This document shows positions 1 to 9,257 of a stretch of DNA of 64,000 nt, piece by piece. How positions within the stretch are numbered: position 1 is the first letter of the stretch; the number at the start of each line of letters is the position of its first letter. The notes beneath the pieces were generated by a model. The model did no database searches. It was not told the DNA's origin and worked only from the letters and a program-made list of their open reading frames with translations. Both the position numbers and the translations under genes were made by a program. Source of the DNA: Olleya sp. Bg11-27 (lineage in GTDB: Bacteria; Bacteroidota; Bacteroidia; Flavobacteriales; Flavobacteriaceae); the NCBI RefSeq assembly GCF_002831645.1, contig NZ_CP025117.1, positions 3,673,001 to 3,737,000 on the forward strand. Direction: 5' to 3'.

Positions 1-252
1 AATTTTTTTGATGGTCAACAAGATTTTTTACTTCGAGTAGCTTCAGAAAACAAAATCTATTTTATAGCAGAATGTCTAACCTACATGAGAATTCATGTAA
101 ATAACACCTCAAAAAAAGTCTTTTTTCAATATTATAAAGCTTATTATATTAGTGTTTTTAATTTAGCAAAAAAACATAAAATAAGTTGGTTTCAATTTTT
201 TAATGGAAGTATAAAAATCTCAATAGATTTTATAAGGCGTTTTTTTTCTTAA
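1..252 (+). CDS. Glycosyltransferase, C-terminal end (partial)
   Basis: An open frame enters from the left edge and ends at a TAA, giving 83 residues. The segment near its start (FDGQQDFLLR, then AECLTYMRIHVNNTS) resembles the end of the catalytic domain of family 2 glycosyltransferases, where an aspartate-rich D-x-x-L-x-L-R stretch is followed by a tyrosine- and arginine-containing strand and a histidine. The 3' end overlaps the convergent glf gene by 23 bp. Next to glf, a role in surface polysaccharide synthesis is likely, but the sugar donor cannot be told from this fragment. Confidence 0.6.
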   Translation, partial: NFFDGQQDFLLRVASENKIYFIAECLTYMRIHVNNTSKKVFFQYYKAYYISVFNLAKKHKISWFQFFNGSIKISIDFIRRFFS

Positions 253-1339
253 ACTTGTTTAAAGCAGATGCGATAACTTGATGCATATCATAATATTTAT
301 ACTCTGCTAATCTCCCTCCAAAAATAACATTGCTATTTTTAGATAGTTTTTTATACTTTAAATAAGAACTATTATTTTTTTCATCATTAATAGGATAAAA
401 CGCTTCTTTTTTAGTACTCCATTCTTCTGGAAATTCTTTGGTAATTATTGTTGTAGGTTGTTCACCAAACTCAAAATGTTTGTGTTCGATAATTCTTGTA
501 TAAGGAATATTAGCATCATTGTAATTAACCATTGCATTAGATTGAAAGTCCTTAACATCAAGTAGTTCCGTTTCAAACCTTAACGAACGATACTCTAGTT
601 TCCCATATTTAAAGTTATAATACTCATCGATTTTTCCAGTAAAAACAATGCAATCTGAAATAGTTTCAAAATACGCCCTGTCATCAAAAAAATTACAATT
701 CGTTTTAACCTCAATACCCTTTAACAAACCTTCAATTAGTTTATTATAACCTCCTATTGGTATACCTTGGTATTTATCATTAAAATAATTATTATCAAAA
801 GTAAATCTTACAGGAAGCCTTTTAATTATTGAAGCTGGCAAATTTTCTGCTTTTCTTCCCCATTGTTTTTCTGTAAATTGCTTAATTAATAAAAGATATA
901 AATCCTTACCAACCAACGATAAAGCTTGTTGTTCTAGGTTCTTAGGATTTTTAAAACCAAACTCATTTATTTGGTTGTTAATTATCTCAATAGCTTTTTC
1001 CGGGCTTTCCACACCCCATAATTGTTTAAAGGTATTCATGTTAAACGGTAAATTATATAAATTACCATTTGAATTAGAAACTGGAGTGTGAATGTAATTA
1101 TTAAAGGATACAAATTGGTTTACATAATCCCATATTTTTTTATCGTTAGTATGAAAAATATGTGGTCCGTATTTATGAACTGTGATGTCTTCCATTTTCT
1201 CGCAATAAACATTTCCTCCTAAATTTTTTCTACTATCAATTACTAGACACTTTTTTCCTATTTTATTAGCTTCATAAGCAAAAACAGAACCAAATAGTCC
1301 AGAACCAACAATTAGAAAATCATATTCCTTTGTACTCAT
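230..1339 (-). CDS. glf: UDP-galactopyranose mutase
   Basis: The 369-residue product interconverts UDP-galactopyranose and UDP-galactofuranose, using FAD in the cytoplasm, and so supplies galactofuranose for surface glycans. The N-terminus has the Rossmann dinucleotide motif GSGLFG (about residues 12-17), followed by NLGGNVY. HKYGPHIFHT, LYNLPFN and the later QWGRKAENLP stretch are typical of the Glf family, as is the length. It starts at an ATG and faces the glycosyltransferase fragment on its 3' side, with overlapping ends. A 243-bp divergent spacer separates it from the radical SAM gene. Confidence 0.93.
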   Translation of the reverse strand: MSTKEYDFLIVGSGLFGSVFAYEANKIGKKCLVIDSRKNLGGNVYCEKMEDITVHKYGPHIFHTNDKKIWDYVNQFVSFNNYIHTPVSNSNGNLYNLPFNMNTFKQLWGVESPEKAIEIINNQINEFGFKNPKNLEQQALSLVGKDLYLLLIKQFTEKQWGRKAENLPASIIKRLPVRFTFDNNYFNDKYQGIPIGGYNKLIEGLLKGIEVKTNCNFFDDRAYFETISDCIVFTGKIDEYYNFKYGKLEYRSLRFETELLDVKDFQSNAMVNYNDANIPYTRIIEHKHFEFGEQPTTIITKEFPEEWSTKKEAFYPINDEKNNSSYLKYKKLSKNSNVIFGGRLAEYKYYDMHQVIASALNKFKKKNAL

Positions 1340-1582
1340 TTTTTTAAATTAACTAGTGACCAAATTTGAGCTGATTCATAACTATTATACCACGAATTTA
1401 CATAAAAAAATATAAAATAAATCTAATCTATTATTATGCTTAACTTAGCAAAGTAACAAAACTAAAGTTTAATAAAATTATAATTCAATTTGCATTTAAA
1501 TCACTTATTTTCTTTTTATTTTTACATAATAACATCTAGTTAAGTAATGTTTAAGGTAATATTTCACAAAAAGCAAAAATAA

Positions 1583-2662
1583 ATGATAACCAAATTATTA
1601 AAATCTGCAAATAAAAAATTATTACCTAAAGATTATCTTTTTAGTCCTGACTGGATTGTTTTAGGAGTAAATAATGTCTGTAATTTACATTGTAAAATGT
1701 GCGATGTTGGAACTAAAACAATTGAAACAAATTTTGCTCAAAACTTAATAGGAACACATCCTATTAACATGCCTTTAGACTTAATTAAAAAAATTATAGA
1801 CCAAACGGCATTATTTTATCCGAAAGCAAAATTAGGTTATGCTTTTACAGAGCCTTTAGTATATCGCTATTTAGAAGATTCTTTAAATTATGCTAAAGAA
1901 AAAAACATAAAAACTACAATTACAACTAATGCATTAACATTAAAACAAAATGCTAAAAAATTAATTGATGCTAATTTAAACGAATTATATATTTCATTAG
2001 ATGGGCCACAAGATATTCACAACGAAATTCGAGGTCATAAAAAATCTTTTCAAAAAGCTGTTGAAGGTATTGAAGAGATTTTCAGATTAAATCCAAAGCA
2101 ATCTGTTTCTGTTTTTTGTGTTATAACGGAATGGAATATAGGCTATCTTAAAGAATTTATTGCTTTTTTTAAAGACTTCCCGCTAAAGGAAATAGGTTTT
2201 ATGCACACTAATTTTACACCTCAATCTGTAGCAGATAATCACAACATAATTTGGGGAAATAAATATAAAGCCACAGCTTCAAATATTGAAGAAATTACAA
2301 TTGATAATTATGATCTAGACCTACTTTGGAGTGAAATTAAGGCCATTAAACAAAATCAATATAGTTATAATATTTCCTTTTCTCCAGAAATTGATTCCAA
2401 AGAGAAATTAGTAGAATTCTATCATAATCCGGAAAAAATTATAGGAAAAAGATGTAATGATATTTTTTCTAATATAATGATTAAATCTGACGGAAGTGTA
2501 ATCCCTTCTCATGGCAGGTGTTATAACCTTAATCTTGGTAACATTTATGATCGTTCATTAAAACAAATATGGAATACAAAAACTTTAAAACAATTACGAT
2601 CAGATATGATAAAAAACAATGGATTACTTCCTGCTTGTAGTAGATGTTGTAGTGCCTTTTAA
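1583..2662 (+). CDS. Radical SAM protein with SPASM-type C-terminus
   Basis: This 359-residue protein has the radical SAM 4Fe-4S motif CNLHCKMC (C33, C37, C40), followed by the TNA and SLDGPQDIHNEIRG stretches seen in the family's barrel. The C-terminus carries more cysteines (GKRCND, HGRC, ACSRCC) and the phrase LGNIYDRSLKQIWN, which is characteristic of SPASM domains that bind auxiliary Fe-S clusters. SPASM enzymes modify peptides or small molecules. No precursor peptide gene was found beside it, so the substrate is unknown. It lies between glf and a second radical SAM gene, suggesting tailoring of a glycan or metabolite. Confidence 0.8.
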   Translation: MITKLLKSANKKLLPKDYLFSPDWIVLGVNNVCNLHCKMCDVGTKTIETNFAQNLIGTHPINMPLDLIKKIIDQTALFYPKAKLGYAFTEPLVYRYLEDSLNYAKEKNIKTTITTNALTLKQNAKKLIDANLNELYISLDGPQDIHNEIRGHKKSFQKAVEGIEEIFRLNPKQSVSVFCVITEWNIGYLKEFIAFFKDFPLKEIGFMHTNFTPQSVADNHNIIWGNKYKATASNIEEITIDNYDLDLLWSEIKAIKQNQYSYNISFSPEIDSKEKLVEFYHNPEKIIGKRCNDIFSNIMIKSDGSVIPSHGRCYNLNLGNIYDRSLKQIWNTKTLKQLRSDMIKNNGLLPACSRCCSAF

Positions 2663-2674
2663 ATTATAAAAAGC

Positions 2675-2930
2675 ATGAATACTAAACATAAAACCCCTTG
2701 GTTAGATGTGCTACGCACGGTCTGCTTATTTTTTTGTAGTATTACAACATTGTTTCATATATACAGATGTATTTGACCCAAAAGAAAGAAATTTCTGAAT
2801 AGCAATTCCCACCTTAGATATATTTTTTATTTTGAATATTCTTTTAATAGAAGGGCTAATTTACACCAAGCTTAGCATAAATAATGCTTTAACGAAACCT
2901 GATATGTTAATAGACTATAAAAGACGATAA
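2675..2930 (+). pseudogene. Possible decayed membrane acyltransferase fragment
   Basis: A short frame starts 12 bp after the radical SAM stop and reads MNTKHKTPWLDVLRTVCLFF before it stops at 2776. W-L-D-x-L-R followed by a hydrophobic stretch resembles the N-terminus of acyltransferase-3 family membrane proteins. In a different frame up to 2930 a hydrophobic stretch (IFFILNILLIEGLIYTKL) ends in a basic tail and TAA, interrupted upstream by a stop. I read this as a gene broken by frameshifts and deletions, but the second part is not recognised and the match is short. Confidence 0.3.
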
Positions 2931-3353
2931 TTTAAAAACATTCCGATGTAAATTATTAAAACAACAGCTTGTTTACTACTTTAAAAATCTAACTATTTCA
3001 AATTTCTTTTTTCTTCCGATTAAGCTTATATTTTATAATAAAAATTAGCATTATTTGTATTTCAATTGTGTCATCTATTATTTTATAATTCCTTTTTTTA
3101 AAGTTTAATTTTTCTTGTTTTCATGTATTTTAGGCTTCCTGTATTTCTGGAAACAAATTAACTTCTCACAGTCTTCCGTCTTATACAATATACCTTCCTC
3201 CCATCCATATCGTTTTTACATATTTCAATCCTCTTTCTAGATTAAAATCCATGATTTTATAAAATACATATATAATCCTAGCTTATTTATTCAGTTTTTT
3301 TTTATATTCATCTATTGAAAACCAATAATGGATTTGAGAGATAAATAATTAAA
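2931..3353. other. AT-rich intergenic stretch without recognised content
   Basis: About 420 bp that are very AT-rich and hold stops in all frames. I saw no RNA gene, palindrome or intact small gene. A 23-codon reverse-strand frame (about 3188-3256) begins MDFNLERGLKYVKTIWMGG but extends no further. The promoter of the following radical SAM gene must lie near its right end. Confidence 0.5.
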
Positions 3354-4877
3354 ATGAATAACAATAAAATAATTATCTTCAACCCCAAAAGCGCAAATAG
3401 TAAACATAGAATTCCAAATTCTATTTTACAAGTTGGTGCCTCCATACACAATAAATACGATTATGTCTTTGTAGATGGCAATTTAGAAAAAGATCCGTGG
3501 GTAACTATAAATAGCTATTTAAAAACAGGAGAGTATAAGTACTTTTGTAGTACAGTAATGCCCGGACCACAACTTAAACAAGCTATTCCCTTTAGTAAAA
3601 AAATTAAAGAATTATATCCTGAAAACACTATAATTTGGGGAGGATATTTCCCTTCTAATCAATATAAATCGTGTTTAAACTCTGGTTATGTAGACTATAT
3701 TGTAAATGGTCCTGGAGACAATACATTTCCTAATTTAATTGAAGCTTTAGAACAAAACAATTTAGATGAGATTTTAAATATTAAAAATCTAATTTATAAA
3801 GATAGTAATGGAGCAAACCATAAAACACCAGTAGAAGCTTTATTAAATCAAGATGATTTAGCACGGTTTCCTTATACTTATTTAAATAGTTTTTATCCTG
3901 TAAACAACTATTTAGCAAAAACATTTATGGGAAAAAAAACACTGTCTTACCATTCAAGTATGGGGTGTCCGTTTTCGTGTTCTTTTTGTGCTGTTGTGCC
4001 CATTTACAATGCAAAATGGAAAGGTATGTCTGCTAATCGAATTTACGAAGACGTTAAATATTTTAAAGACAATTATAATATTGATGCTATAGAGTTTCAT
4101 GATAATAATTTTTTTACGTCAAAAAAACGTGTATTAGAATTTTGTGAATTAATTATAGACGACAACCTCCATTTTTGGGGAGAAGGACGTATTGACACTA
4201 TCAATAAATATAGTGATGACGATTTAAAATTAATGCGAAAAGCAGGTTGTAAAATGATTTTTCTTGGAGCTGAAACAGGTAACGATGAAGTTTTAAAGCA
4301 AATGAATAAAGGAGGAACACAGACTGGACAAATGATTAAGGATTTTGTGTTACGAATGAAAAAAGCAGATATAATCCCAGAACTTTCCTTTGTTTTAGGT
4401 ATGCCTGCAGATACAGAAGCTCAAGTTTACAAACAAATACTTTGGGATATTAATTTTATAAAAGAAATAAAAACTATAAATCCTGAAGCCGAAATAATAA
4501 TCTATTTATACAGTCCTGTTCCTACTGAAGGCTCTGAATTATACCAACAAATTTTAGATGCTGGTTTTTCTTTTCCTGAAACTTTAGAAGAATGGATTGC
4601 ACCAAGTTGGGAGAAATTCGATTTACGAAAAAACCCTTTAACACCTTGGTTAAAACCTTATATGATAGATACTATAAAAAACTTTGAAACAGTATTAAAC
4701 GGTTACTATCCGACAGTTTCGGACTTTAGAATACATGGTTATAAAAAAAATATTTTAAGAACTATTTCCAAACTACGTTATAATTCTGGTTTTTATAAAT
4801 ATCCTTACGAAATAAAAGCTCTTCACAAAATATGGAAATATAGACAGCCAGAAATTGAAGGCTTCTACTCTGAGTAA
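3354..4877 (+). CDS. B12-binding-type radical SAM protein
   Basis: The 507-residue protein has an N-terminal Rossmann-like region (about residues 1-150) resembling the cobalamin-binding domain of class B radical SAM enzymes, including IIWGGYFPSNQ and VNGPGDNTFPNLIEAL. The canonical D-x-H-x-x-G cobalamin signature is not obvious. The 4Fe-4S motif is CPFSCSFC (C205, C209, C212), followed by FHDNNFF, GEGRID and FLGAETGNDEVL. Such enzymes often carry out methylation or ring chemistry in lipid or metabolite pathways. It is followed after 13 bp by a methyltransferase gene, so the two may act together. The substrate is unknown. Confidence 0.75.
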   Translation: MNNNKIIIFNPKSANSKHRIPNSILQVGASIHNKYDYVFVDGNLEKDPWVTINSYLKTGEYKYFCSTVMPGPQLKQAIPFSKKIKELYPENTIIWGGYFPSNQYKSCLNSGYVDYIVNGPGDNTFPNLIEALEQNNLDEILNIKNLIYKDSNGANHKTPVEALLNQDDLARFPYTYLNSFYPVNNYLAKTFMGKKTLSYHSSMGCPFSCSFCAVVPIYNAKWKGMSANRIYEDVKYFKDNYNIDAIEFHDNNFFTSKKRVLEFCELIIDDNLHFWGEGRIDTINKYSDDDLKLMRKAGCKMIFLGAETGNDEVLKQMNKGGTQTGQMIKDFVLRMKKADIIPELSFVLGMPADTEAQVYKQILWDINFIKEIKTINPEAEIIIYLYSPVPTEGSELYQQILDAGFSFPETLEEWIAPSWEKFDLRKNPLTPWLKPYMIDTIKNFETVLNGYYPTVSDFRIHGYKKNILRTISKLRYNSGFYKYPYEIKALHKIWKYRQPEIEGFYSE

Positions 4878-4890
4878 TTTTAAGATCAAG

Positions 4891-5547
4891 ATGCGAAATC
4901 TAATAAAAAAACTAGTGTCTCCTTTTCTTAAATTTGGAGTAGCTTACTATTTTAAAAAGGACCGAAAATATACTTATAAAGATATTCAAGTTCTAGTTAA
5001 ACCCGAAGTATTTCCACCACATTATACAATAAGCACAAAAATAATATTAGATTATATTTCTAATTTAGATTTAAATCAAAAAGAGGTCTTAGAGTTAGGT
5101 TGTGGCTCCGGTATTATCTCTTTATTTTCCAGTTCTAAGGGTGCAAACGTACTTGCTACAGATATTAATAAAATAGCTTTAGAAGCTCTTAAAAATGCTG
5201 CAACACAAAATAATTTAAAGATTACTGCGTTGTATTCCAATCTATTTGATTCTATAAAACAGACTAATTTTAACTACATCCTAATTAACCCTCCTTATTA
5301 TCCTAGTACACCTAAAAACATAAAAGAACATGCCTGGTTTTGTGGTGAAAATTTTGAATATTTCGAGAAATTATTTTTACAACTACCAAAATTCTTAGCA
5401 ATAAATACAATAATAATTTTGTCGGAAGACTGTGATATTATTAAGATTAAAGAAATTGCTCTTAAAAATAATCTAAGACTTAATCATATTTTTGAAAAGA
5501 AAGTAACCGCTGAAAAAAACTATCTTTTTAATATTAAAAAGCTTTAA
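4891..5547 (+). CDS. Class I SAM-dependent methyltransferase
   Basis: The 218-residue product has the S-adenosylmethionine-binding motif I (LELGCGSGIISLF, about residues 65-78), ATDINKIAL for motif II, and the catalytic-type NPPYY motif at about residue 133. NPPY is typical of N-methyltransferases acting on planar amino groups (HemK/RsmC-like). The open frame reaches back to a TTG at 4855 inside the upstream gene, but the ATG at 4891 gives the natural N-terminus MRNLIKKLVSP and clears the upstream stop by 13 bp. It probably shares an operon with the preceding radical SAM gene. The target is unknown. Confidence 0.75.
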   Translation: MRNLIKKLVSPFLKFGVAYYFKKDRKYTYKDIQVLVKPEVFPPHYTISTKIILDYISNLDLNQKEVLELGCGSGIISLFSSSKGANVLATDINKIALEALKNAATQNNLKITALYSNLFDSIKQTNFNYILINPPYYPSTPKNIKEHAWFCGENFEYFEKLFLQLPKFLAINTIIILSEDCDIIKIKEIALKNNLRLNHIFEKKVTAEKNYLFNIKKL

Positions 5548-5560
5548 AATAAATACCTAC

Positions 5561-5594
5561 AAAAAAAGCCTTCATTTTCATGAAGGCTTTTTTT
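5561..5594. terminator. Bidirectional terminator hairpin
   Basis: A perfect stem AAGCCTTCAT / ATGAAGGCTT around a TTTC loop is flanked by runs of A and T, so it can end transcription from the methyltransferase (plus) and from the convergent T9SS tail gene (minus). Confidence 0.85.
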
Positions 5595-5610
5595 ATATTT
5601 AAATTTTATC

Positions 5611-5967
5611 TTAAATTTTAACAAGACGTTTGGTTACCGATTTACCACCGTTAACAGGTGACATTTTCAATAAATAAACACCGTCATTCCATTCTGAAAT
5701 AGACAAACGTGTTTTTAATTGAGTAATCGTTTTTAACAACACTTTTTTTCCAAGCACATTATAAACTTCTAAAACCACTCCGCCTTTTACAGCAGTAGAG
5801 AACTCTATGTTTAACGTCGCAGATGCCGGATTAGGATACACCTTCATTGCTGTCAATTCGTCTTCAATTGTCATTCCATTTAAAGCCTTGTTTGCAACAG
5901 ATTGACTCTGCACAAACACGCTTAATGTAACCAATAATAGTAAAGTAAAAAGTAGTTTTTTCATCAT
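5611..5967 (-). CDS. Short secreted protein: signal peptide plus T9SS type A sorting domain
   Basis: The 118-residue protein begins with a signal peptide (MMKKLLFTLLLLVTLSVFVQS), has a spacer of only about 15 residues, and then a complete T9SS C-terminal sorting domain: MKVYPNPASATLNIEF, LEVYNVLGKKVL, and WNDGVYLLKM with a final KRLVKI. Such tails normally target a large cargo domain for secretion through the type IX system, but no cargo domain is present. It could be a small surface protein, a decoy or test substrate of the system, or the remnant of a larger gene. It is convergent with the methyltransferase and follows carB on the same strand after a 74-bp gap. Confidence 0.85.
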   Translation of the reverse strand: MMKKLLFTLLLLVTLSVFVQSQSVANKALNGMTIEDELTAMKVYPNPASATLNIEFSTAVKGGVVLEVYNVLGKKVLLKTITQLKTRLSISEWNDGVYLLKMSPVNGGKSVTKRLVKI

Positions 5968-6041
5968 ATAGTAAACTCTAATAATAACAAATTTAATAAA
6001 AGGAATCCAAAAACACTGTTAAAATACTGTGAATTAGAAAA

Positions 6042-8894
6042 TTACTTACTTAAATACATCTTACGTCTAGCATATAAATCATAAAACTGATCATCCTTAA
6101 GACTGTCTATAAACAAGATACTCTCTCCCGTACTCTTCATTTCTGGTCCTAGTTTTTTATTAACATTGTGAAATTTATCAAAAGAAAACACAGGTTGTTT
6201 AATAGCATACCCTTCTAATTTAGGTTTAAAATCAAAATCAGTGACTTTTTTCTCTCCTAACATTACTTTAGTTGCATAATTTACATAAGGCTCTCCGTAG
6301 GCTTTGGCTATAAACGGAACCGTTCTAGATGCTCTAGGATTGGCTTCAATAATATAAACCATATCATCCTTTATAGCAAACTGTATGTTTATTAAACCAA
6401 CAGTATTAAGTGCTAATGCAATCTTATTAGTATGATCAATAATTTGTTGCATTACTAAAGGTCCCAAATTAAAAGGTGGTAATAACGAGTTACTATCTCC
6501 AGAGTGGATTCCACAAGGTTCAATATGTTCCATTATACCAATAATGTACACATTTTCTCCATCACAAATAGCATCAGCTTCTGCTTCTATAGCACCATCT
6601 AAATAATGATCTAATAGTAATTGGTTACCTGGCATACGTCTTAATAAATCAACAACATGCTCCTCTAATTCTTGTTTATTAATTACAATTTTCATCCCTT
6701 GCCCTCCAAGTACATAAGATGGTCTTACTAAAATTGGAAAGTCTAAAACATCTGCAATGGCAGCTGCTTCATCTGCTGTAGTAGCAATATCAAATTCAGG
6801 ATAAGGAATATTATTTTCTTTCAACATATTAGAAAACAACCCTCTATCTTCTGCTAAATCTAAAGCTTCAAAACTTGTTCCTAAAATTTTAATACCATAC
6901 TTAGATAGTTTTTCTGCTAATTTTAAAGCCGTTTGCCCACCTAATTGTACGATAACACCTTCTGGTTTTTCATGTCTAATAATGTCGTAGATATGTTCCC
7001 AGAATACAGGTTCGAAATATAATTTATCCGCCGTATCAAAATCTGTAGATACCGTTTCTGGATTACAGTTAATCATGATTGTTTCATAACCACATTCTGC
7101 AGCAGCTAAAACCCCATGTACACAACAATAATCAAACTCGATACCTTGACCAATTCTATTTGGACCTGAACCTAAAACGATAACTTTTTTCTTATCAGAA
7201 ACAATACTTTCATTATGTGTATAACGCGTACCATCTGCAGTTTCTACTTCATTTTCAAATGTAGAGTAATAGTATGGCGTTTTTGCTTCAAATTCTGCAG
7301 CACACGTATCAACCAACTTAAACACACGATTGATGTTTAGTTCGTCACGTTTATTATACACTTGACTTTCTAAACAACCTAACATGTGTGCTATTTGACG
7401 GTCACCATAGCCTTTTTGTTTTGCTTCAAGTAATAAATCTCTTTCAATAGTATCAATATTAAATGTAGAAATTTCAATTTGTAATTGATGTAATTCCTCA
7501 TATTGACGTAAAAACCACATATCAATTTTTGTGATTTCATGAATACGACTTAATGGTATTCCCATTTGAATGGCATCATAAATCACAAATACACGATCCC
7601 AACTGGCATGTGTTAATTTATCGATAATTTGTTCGTAATTTTTATACCCTTTTCCATCAGCACCCAATCCATTACGCTTAATCTCTAAAGATTGTGTTGC
7701 TTTATGCAATGCTTCTTGAAACGAGCGTCCAATACCCATAACCTCTCCTACTGATTTCATTTGAAGTCCTAAAGTACGATCACTTCCTTCAAATTTATCA
7801 AAATTCCAACGTGGTATTTTTACGATAACATAATCTAAAGTCGGTTCGAATAAAGCGGACGTCGATTTTGTTATTTGATTCTCTAGTTCGTCTAAGTAAT
7901 AGCCTAATGCTAGTTTAGCTGCAATTTTAGCAATAGGATAACCTGTTGCTTTACTTGCTAATGCAGAAGATCTTGATACACGTGGGTTAATCTCGATAGC
8001 AATAATATCCTCATTTTCATCCGGACTTACAGCAAATTGCACGTTACATCCACCTGCAAAATCACCAATATTACGCATCATATGGATTGCCATATCACGC
8101 ATTTTTTGGTAGGTTTTATCACTTAAAGTCATTGCTGGAGCGACTGTAATAGAATCTCCTGTATGAATCCCAATAGGATCCATGTTTTCTATTGCACAAA
8201 TAATAACAACATTATCATTTGAATCACGTAACAACTCTAATTCATATTCTTTCCAGCCTATTAAAGCCTTATCGATCATGACTTCGTGAATTGGAGAGAT
8301 TTCAAGTCCACGTGTTAATAACTCGTCAAAATCTTCTTCTTTATGTACAAAAGAAGCGCCTGCTCCTCCTAGTGTAAAAGAAGCTCTGATAATTAAAGGA
8401 AAACCAAATTCTTGAGCAATTTCTTTTCCTTTTAAATAGGATGTTGCTGTGGCTTGAGGCGCCATAGGAACATCAATTTTAAGCATTAGCTCTCTAAATT
8501 TTTCTCTATCCTCAGTAATATTAATGGCATCTATATTTACACCAATAATTTCTACTCCAAAATCTTTCCAAATCCCTTTTTCGTCTGCTTCAATACATAA
8601 ATTTAATGCGGTCTGTCCACCCATTGTAGGTAACACGGCATCAATTTGAGGGTGTTCTTTTAATATTTGTAAAATAGACTTAGTTGTAAGAGGTAGCAAG
8701 TATACATGATCAGCCATACTTGGATCTGTCATGATAGTTGCTGGGTTAGAATTGATTAAAACCGTTTCAATTCCGTCTTCTCTTAAAGATCTTAAAGCTT
8801 GCGTACCAGAGTAATCAAACTCACAAGCTTGTCCAATAACGATAGGACCTGAACCTATAATTAATATAGATTTTAAATTAGGATTTTTTGGCAT
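6042..8894 (-). CDS. carB: Carbamoyl-phosphate synthase large subunit, short form
   Basis: The 950-residue subunit makes carbamoyl phosphate from bicarbonate, ammonia and two ATP for pyrimidine and arginine synthesis. Both duplicated halves are visible: SILIIGSGPIVIGQACEFDY begins the first synthetase and VIVLGSGPNRIGQGIEFDYC the second. Each has an ATP-grasp core (INPRVSRSSALASKATGYP and IEANPRASRTVPFIAKAYG). The protein ends about 25 residues after GPEMKSTGE, whereas the E. coli enzyme has roughly 120 more residues forming the allosteric MGS-like domain. That domain is therefore absent. The open frame extends to a TTG at 8921, but the ATG at 8894 gives the usual MPKNPN start. A terminator separates it from rpmH. 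Confidence 0.95.
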   Translation of the reverse strand: MPKNPNLKSILIIGSGPIVIGQACEFDYSGTQALRSLREDGIETVLINSNPATIMTDPSMADHVYLLPLTTKSILQILKEHPQIDAVLPTMGGQTALNLCIEADEKGIWKDFGVEIIGVNIDAINITEDREKFRELMLKIDVPMAPQATATSYLKGKEIAQEFGFPLIIRASFTLGGAGASFVHKEEDFDELLTRGLEISPIHEVMIDKALIGWKEYELELLRDSNDNVVIICAIENMDPIGIHTGDSITVAPAMTLSDKTYQKMRDMAIHMMRNIGDFAGGCNVQFAVSPDENEDIIAIEINPRVSRSSALASKATGYPIAKIAAKLALGYYLDELENQITKSTSALFEPTLDYVIVKIPRWNFDKFEGSDRTLGLQMKSVGEVMGIGRSFQEALHKATQSLEIKRNGLGADGKGYKNYEQIIDKLTHASWDRVFVIYDAIQMGIPLSRIHEITKIDMWFLRQYEELHQLQIEISTFNIDTIERDLLLEAKQKGYGDRQIAHMLGCLESQVYNKRDELNINRVFKLVDTCAAEFEAKTPYYYSTFENEVETADGTRYTHNESIVSDKKKVIVLGSGPNRIGQGIEFDYCCVHGVLAAAECGYETIMINCNPETVSTDFDTADKLYFEPVFWEHIYDIIRHEKPEGVIVQLGGQTALKLAEKLSKYGIKILGTSFEALDLAEDRGLFSNMLKENNIPYPEFDIATTADEAAAIADVLDFPILVRPSYVLGGQGMKIVINKQELEEHVVDLLRRMPGNQLLLDHYLDGAIEAEADAICDGENVYIIGIMEHIEPCGIHSGDSNSLLPPFNLGPLVMQQIIDHTNKIALALNTVGLINIQFAIKDDMVYIIEANPRASRTVPFIAKAYGEPYVNYATKVMLGEKKVTDFDFKPKLEGYAIKQPVFSFDKFHNVNKKLGPEMKSTGESILFIDSLKDDQFYDLYARRKMYLSK

Positions 8895-8940
8895 TTTAAG
8901 TTGTTTTATTTCAGTTAACAAAAATAGTAATTCTAGGACA

Positions 8941-8974
8941 CAAAAAAAGGCGTTACACCTAAGTAACGCCTTAA
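8941..8974 (-). terminator. Terminator after rpmH
   Basis: The stem AAGGCGTTAC / GTAACGCCTT around ACCTAA is followed on the minus strand by seven T residues. It sits between rpmH and carB, both on the minus strand, so it should stop or attenuate rpmH transcription before carB. Confidence 0.85.
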
Positions 8975-8996
8975 TAATATTAACAATTGTTAATCA

Positions 8997-9158
8997 TTAT
9001 CTTTTATGTCTAGTTTCTGTAGAAACAGATATTTTCTTTCTTCCTTTAGCACGACGACGAGCTAATACCTTTCTACCATTAGCAGAAGCCATTCTTTCTC
9101 TAAAACCATGTTTATTTCTTCTTTTTCTCTTTGATGGTTGAAACGTTCTTTTTGGCAT
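8997..9158 (-). CDS. rpmH: 50S ribosomal protein L34
   Basis: The 53-residue basic protein reads [20 protein letters not shown], then [20 protein letters not shown] and a short tail, which is the textbook L34 sequence. It is part of the large ribosomal subunit. The gene has its own consensus promoter upstream and a strong terminator downstream. In most bacteria rpmH sits next to rnpA and dnaA; here it lies upstream of carB and no rnpA is visible. Confidence 0.98.
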   Translation of the reverse strand: MPKRTFQPSKRKRRNKHGFRERMASANGRKVLARRRAKGRKKISVSTETRHKR

Positions 9159-9226
9159 TGTCTTATTTTTTTAAATCTGAATAGTAAATGTTTTATTTGG
9201 CATTAGGCTTGACCTAAAACTGAGCG

Positions 9227-9257
9227 CAAATATACAACGACTTTTTTATTTCACAAA
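9227..9257 (-). promoter_or_regulatory. House-keeping promoter of rpmH
   Basis: On the minus strand TTTG, a 19-bp spacer and TATATTTG match the Bacteroidetes primary sigma consensus (TTG about -33, TAnnTTTG about -7). The -7 box lies about 70 bp upstream of the rpmH ATG. Confidence 0.75.

Noticed and set aside
3188-3256. Reverse-strand frame MDFNLERGLKYVKTIWMGG, similar in feel to the end of an amidohydrolase
   Set aside because: Only 23 codons with no supporting sequence before or after; a chance match is more likely.
4855-4890. Upstream TTG start for the methyltransferase
   Set aside because: It lies inside the preceding gene and adds 12 residues with no family support; the ATG at 4891 is better.
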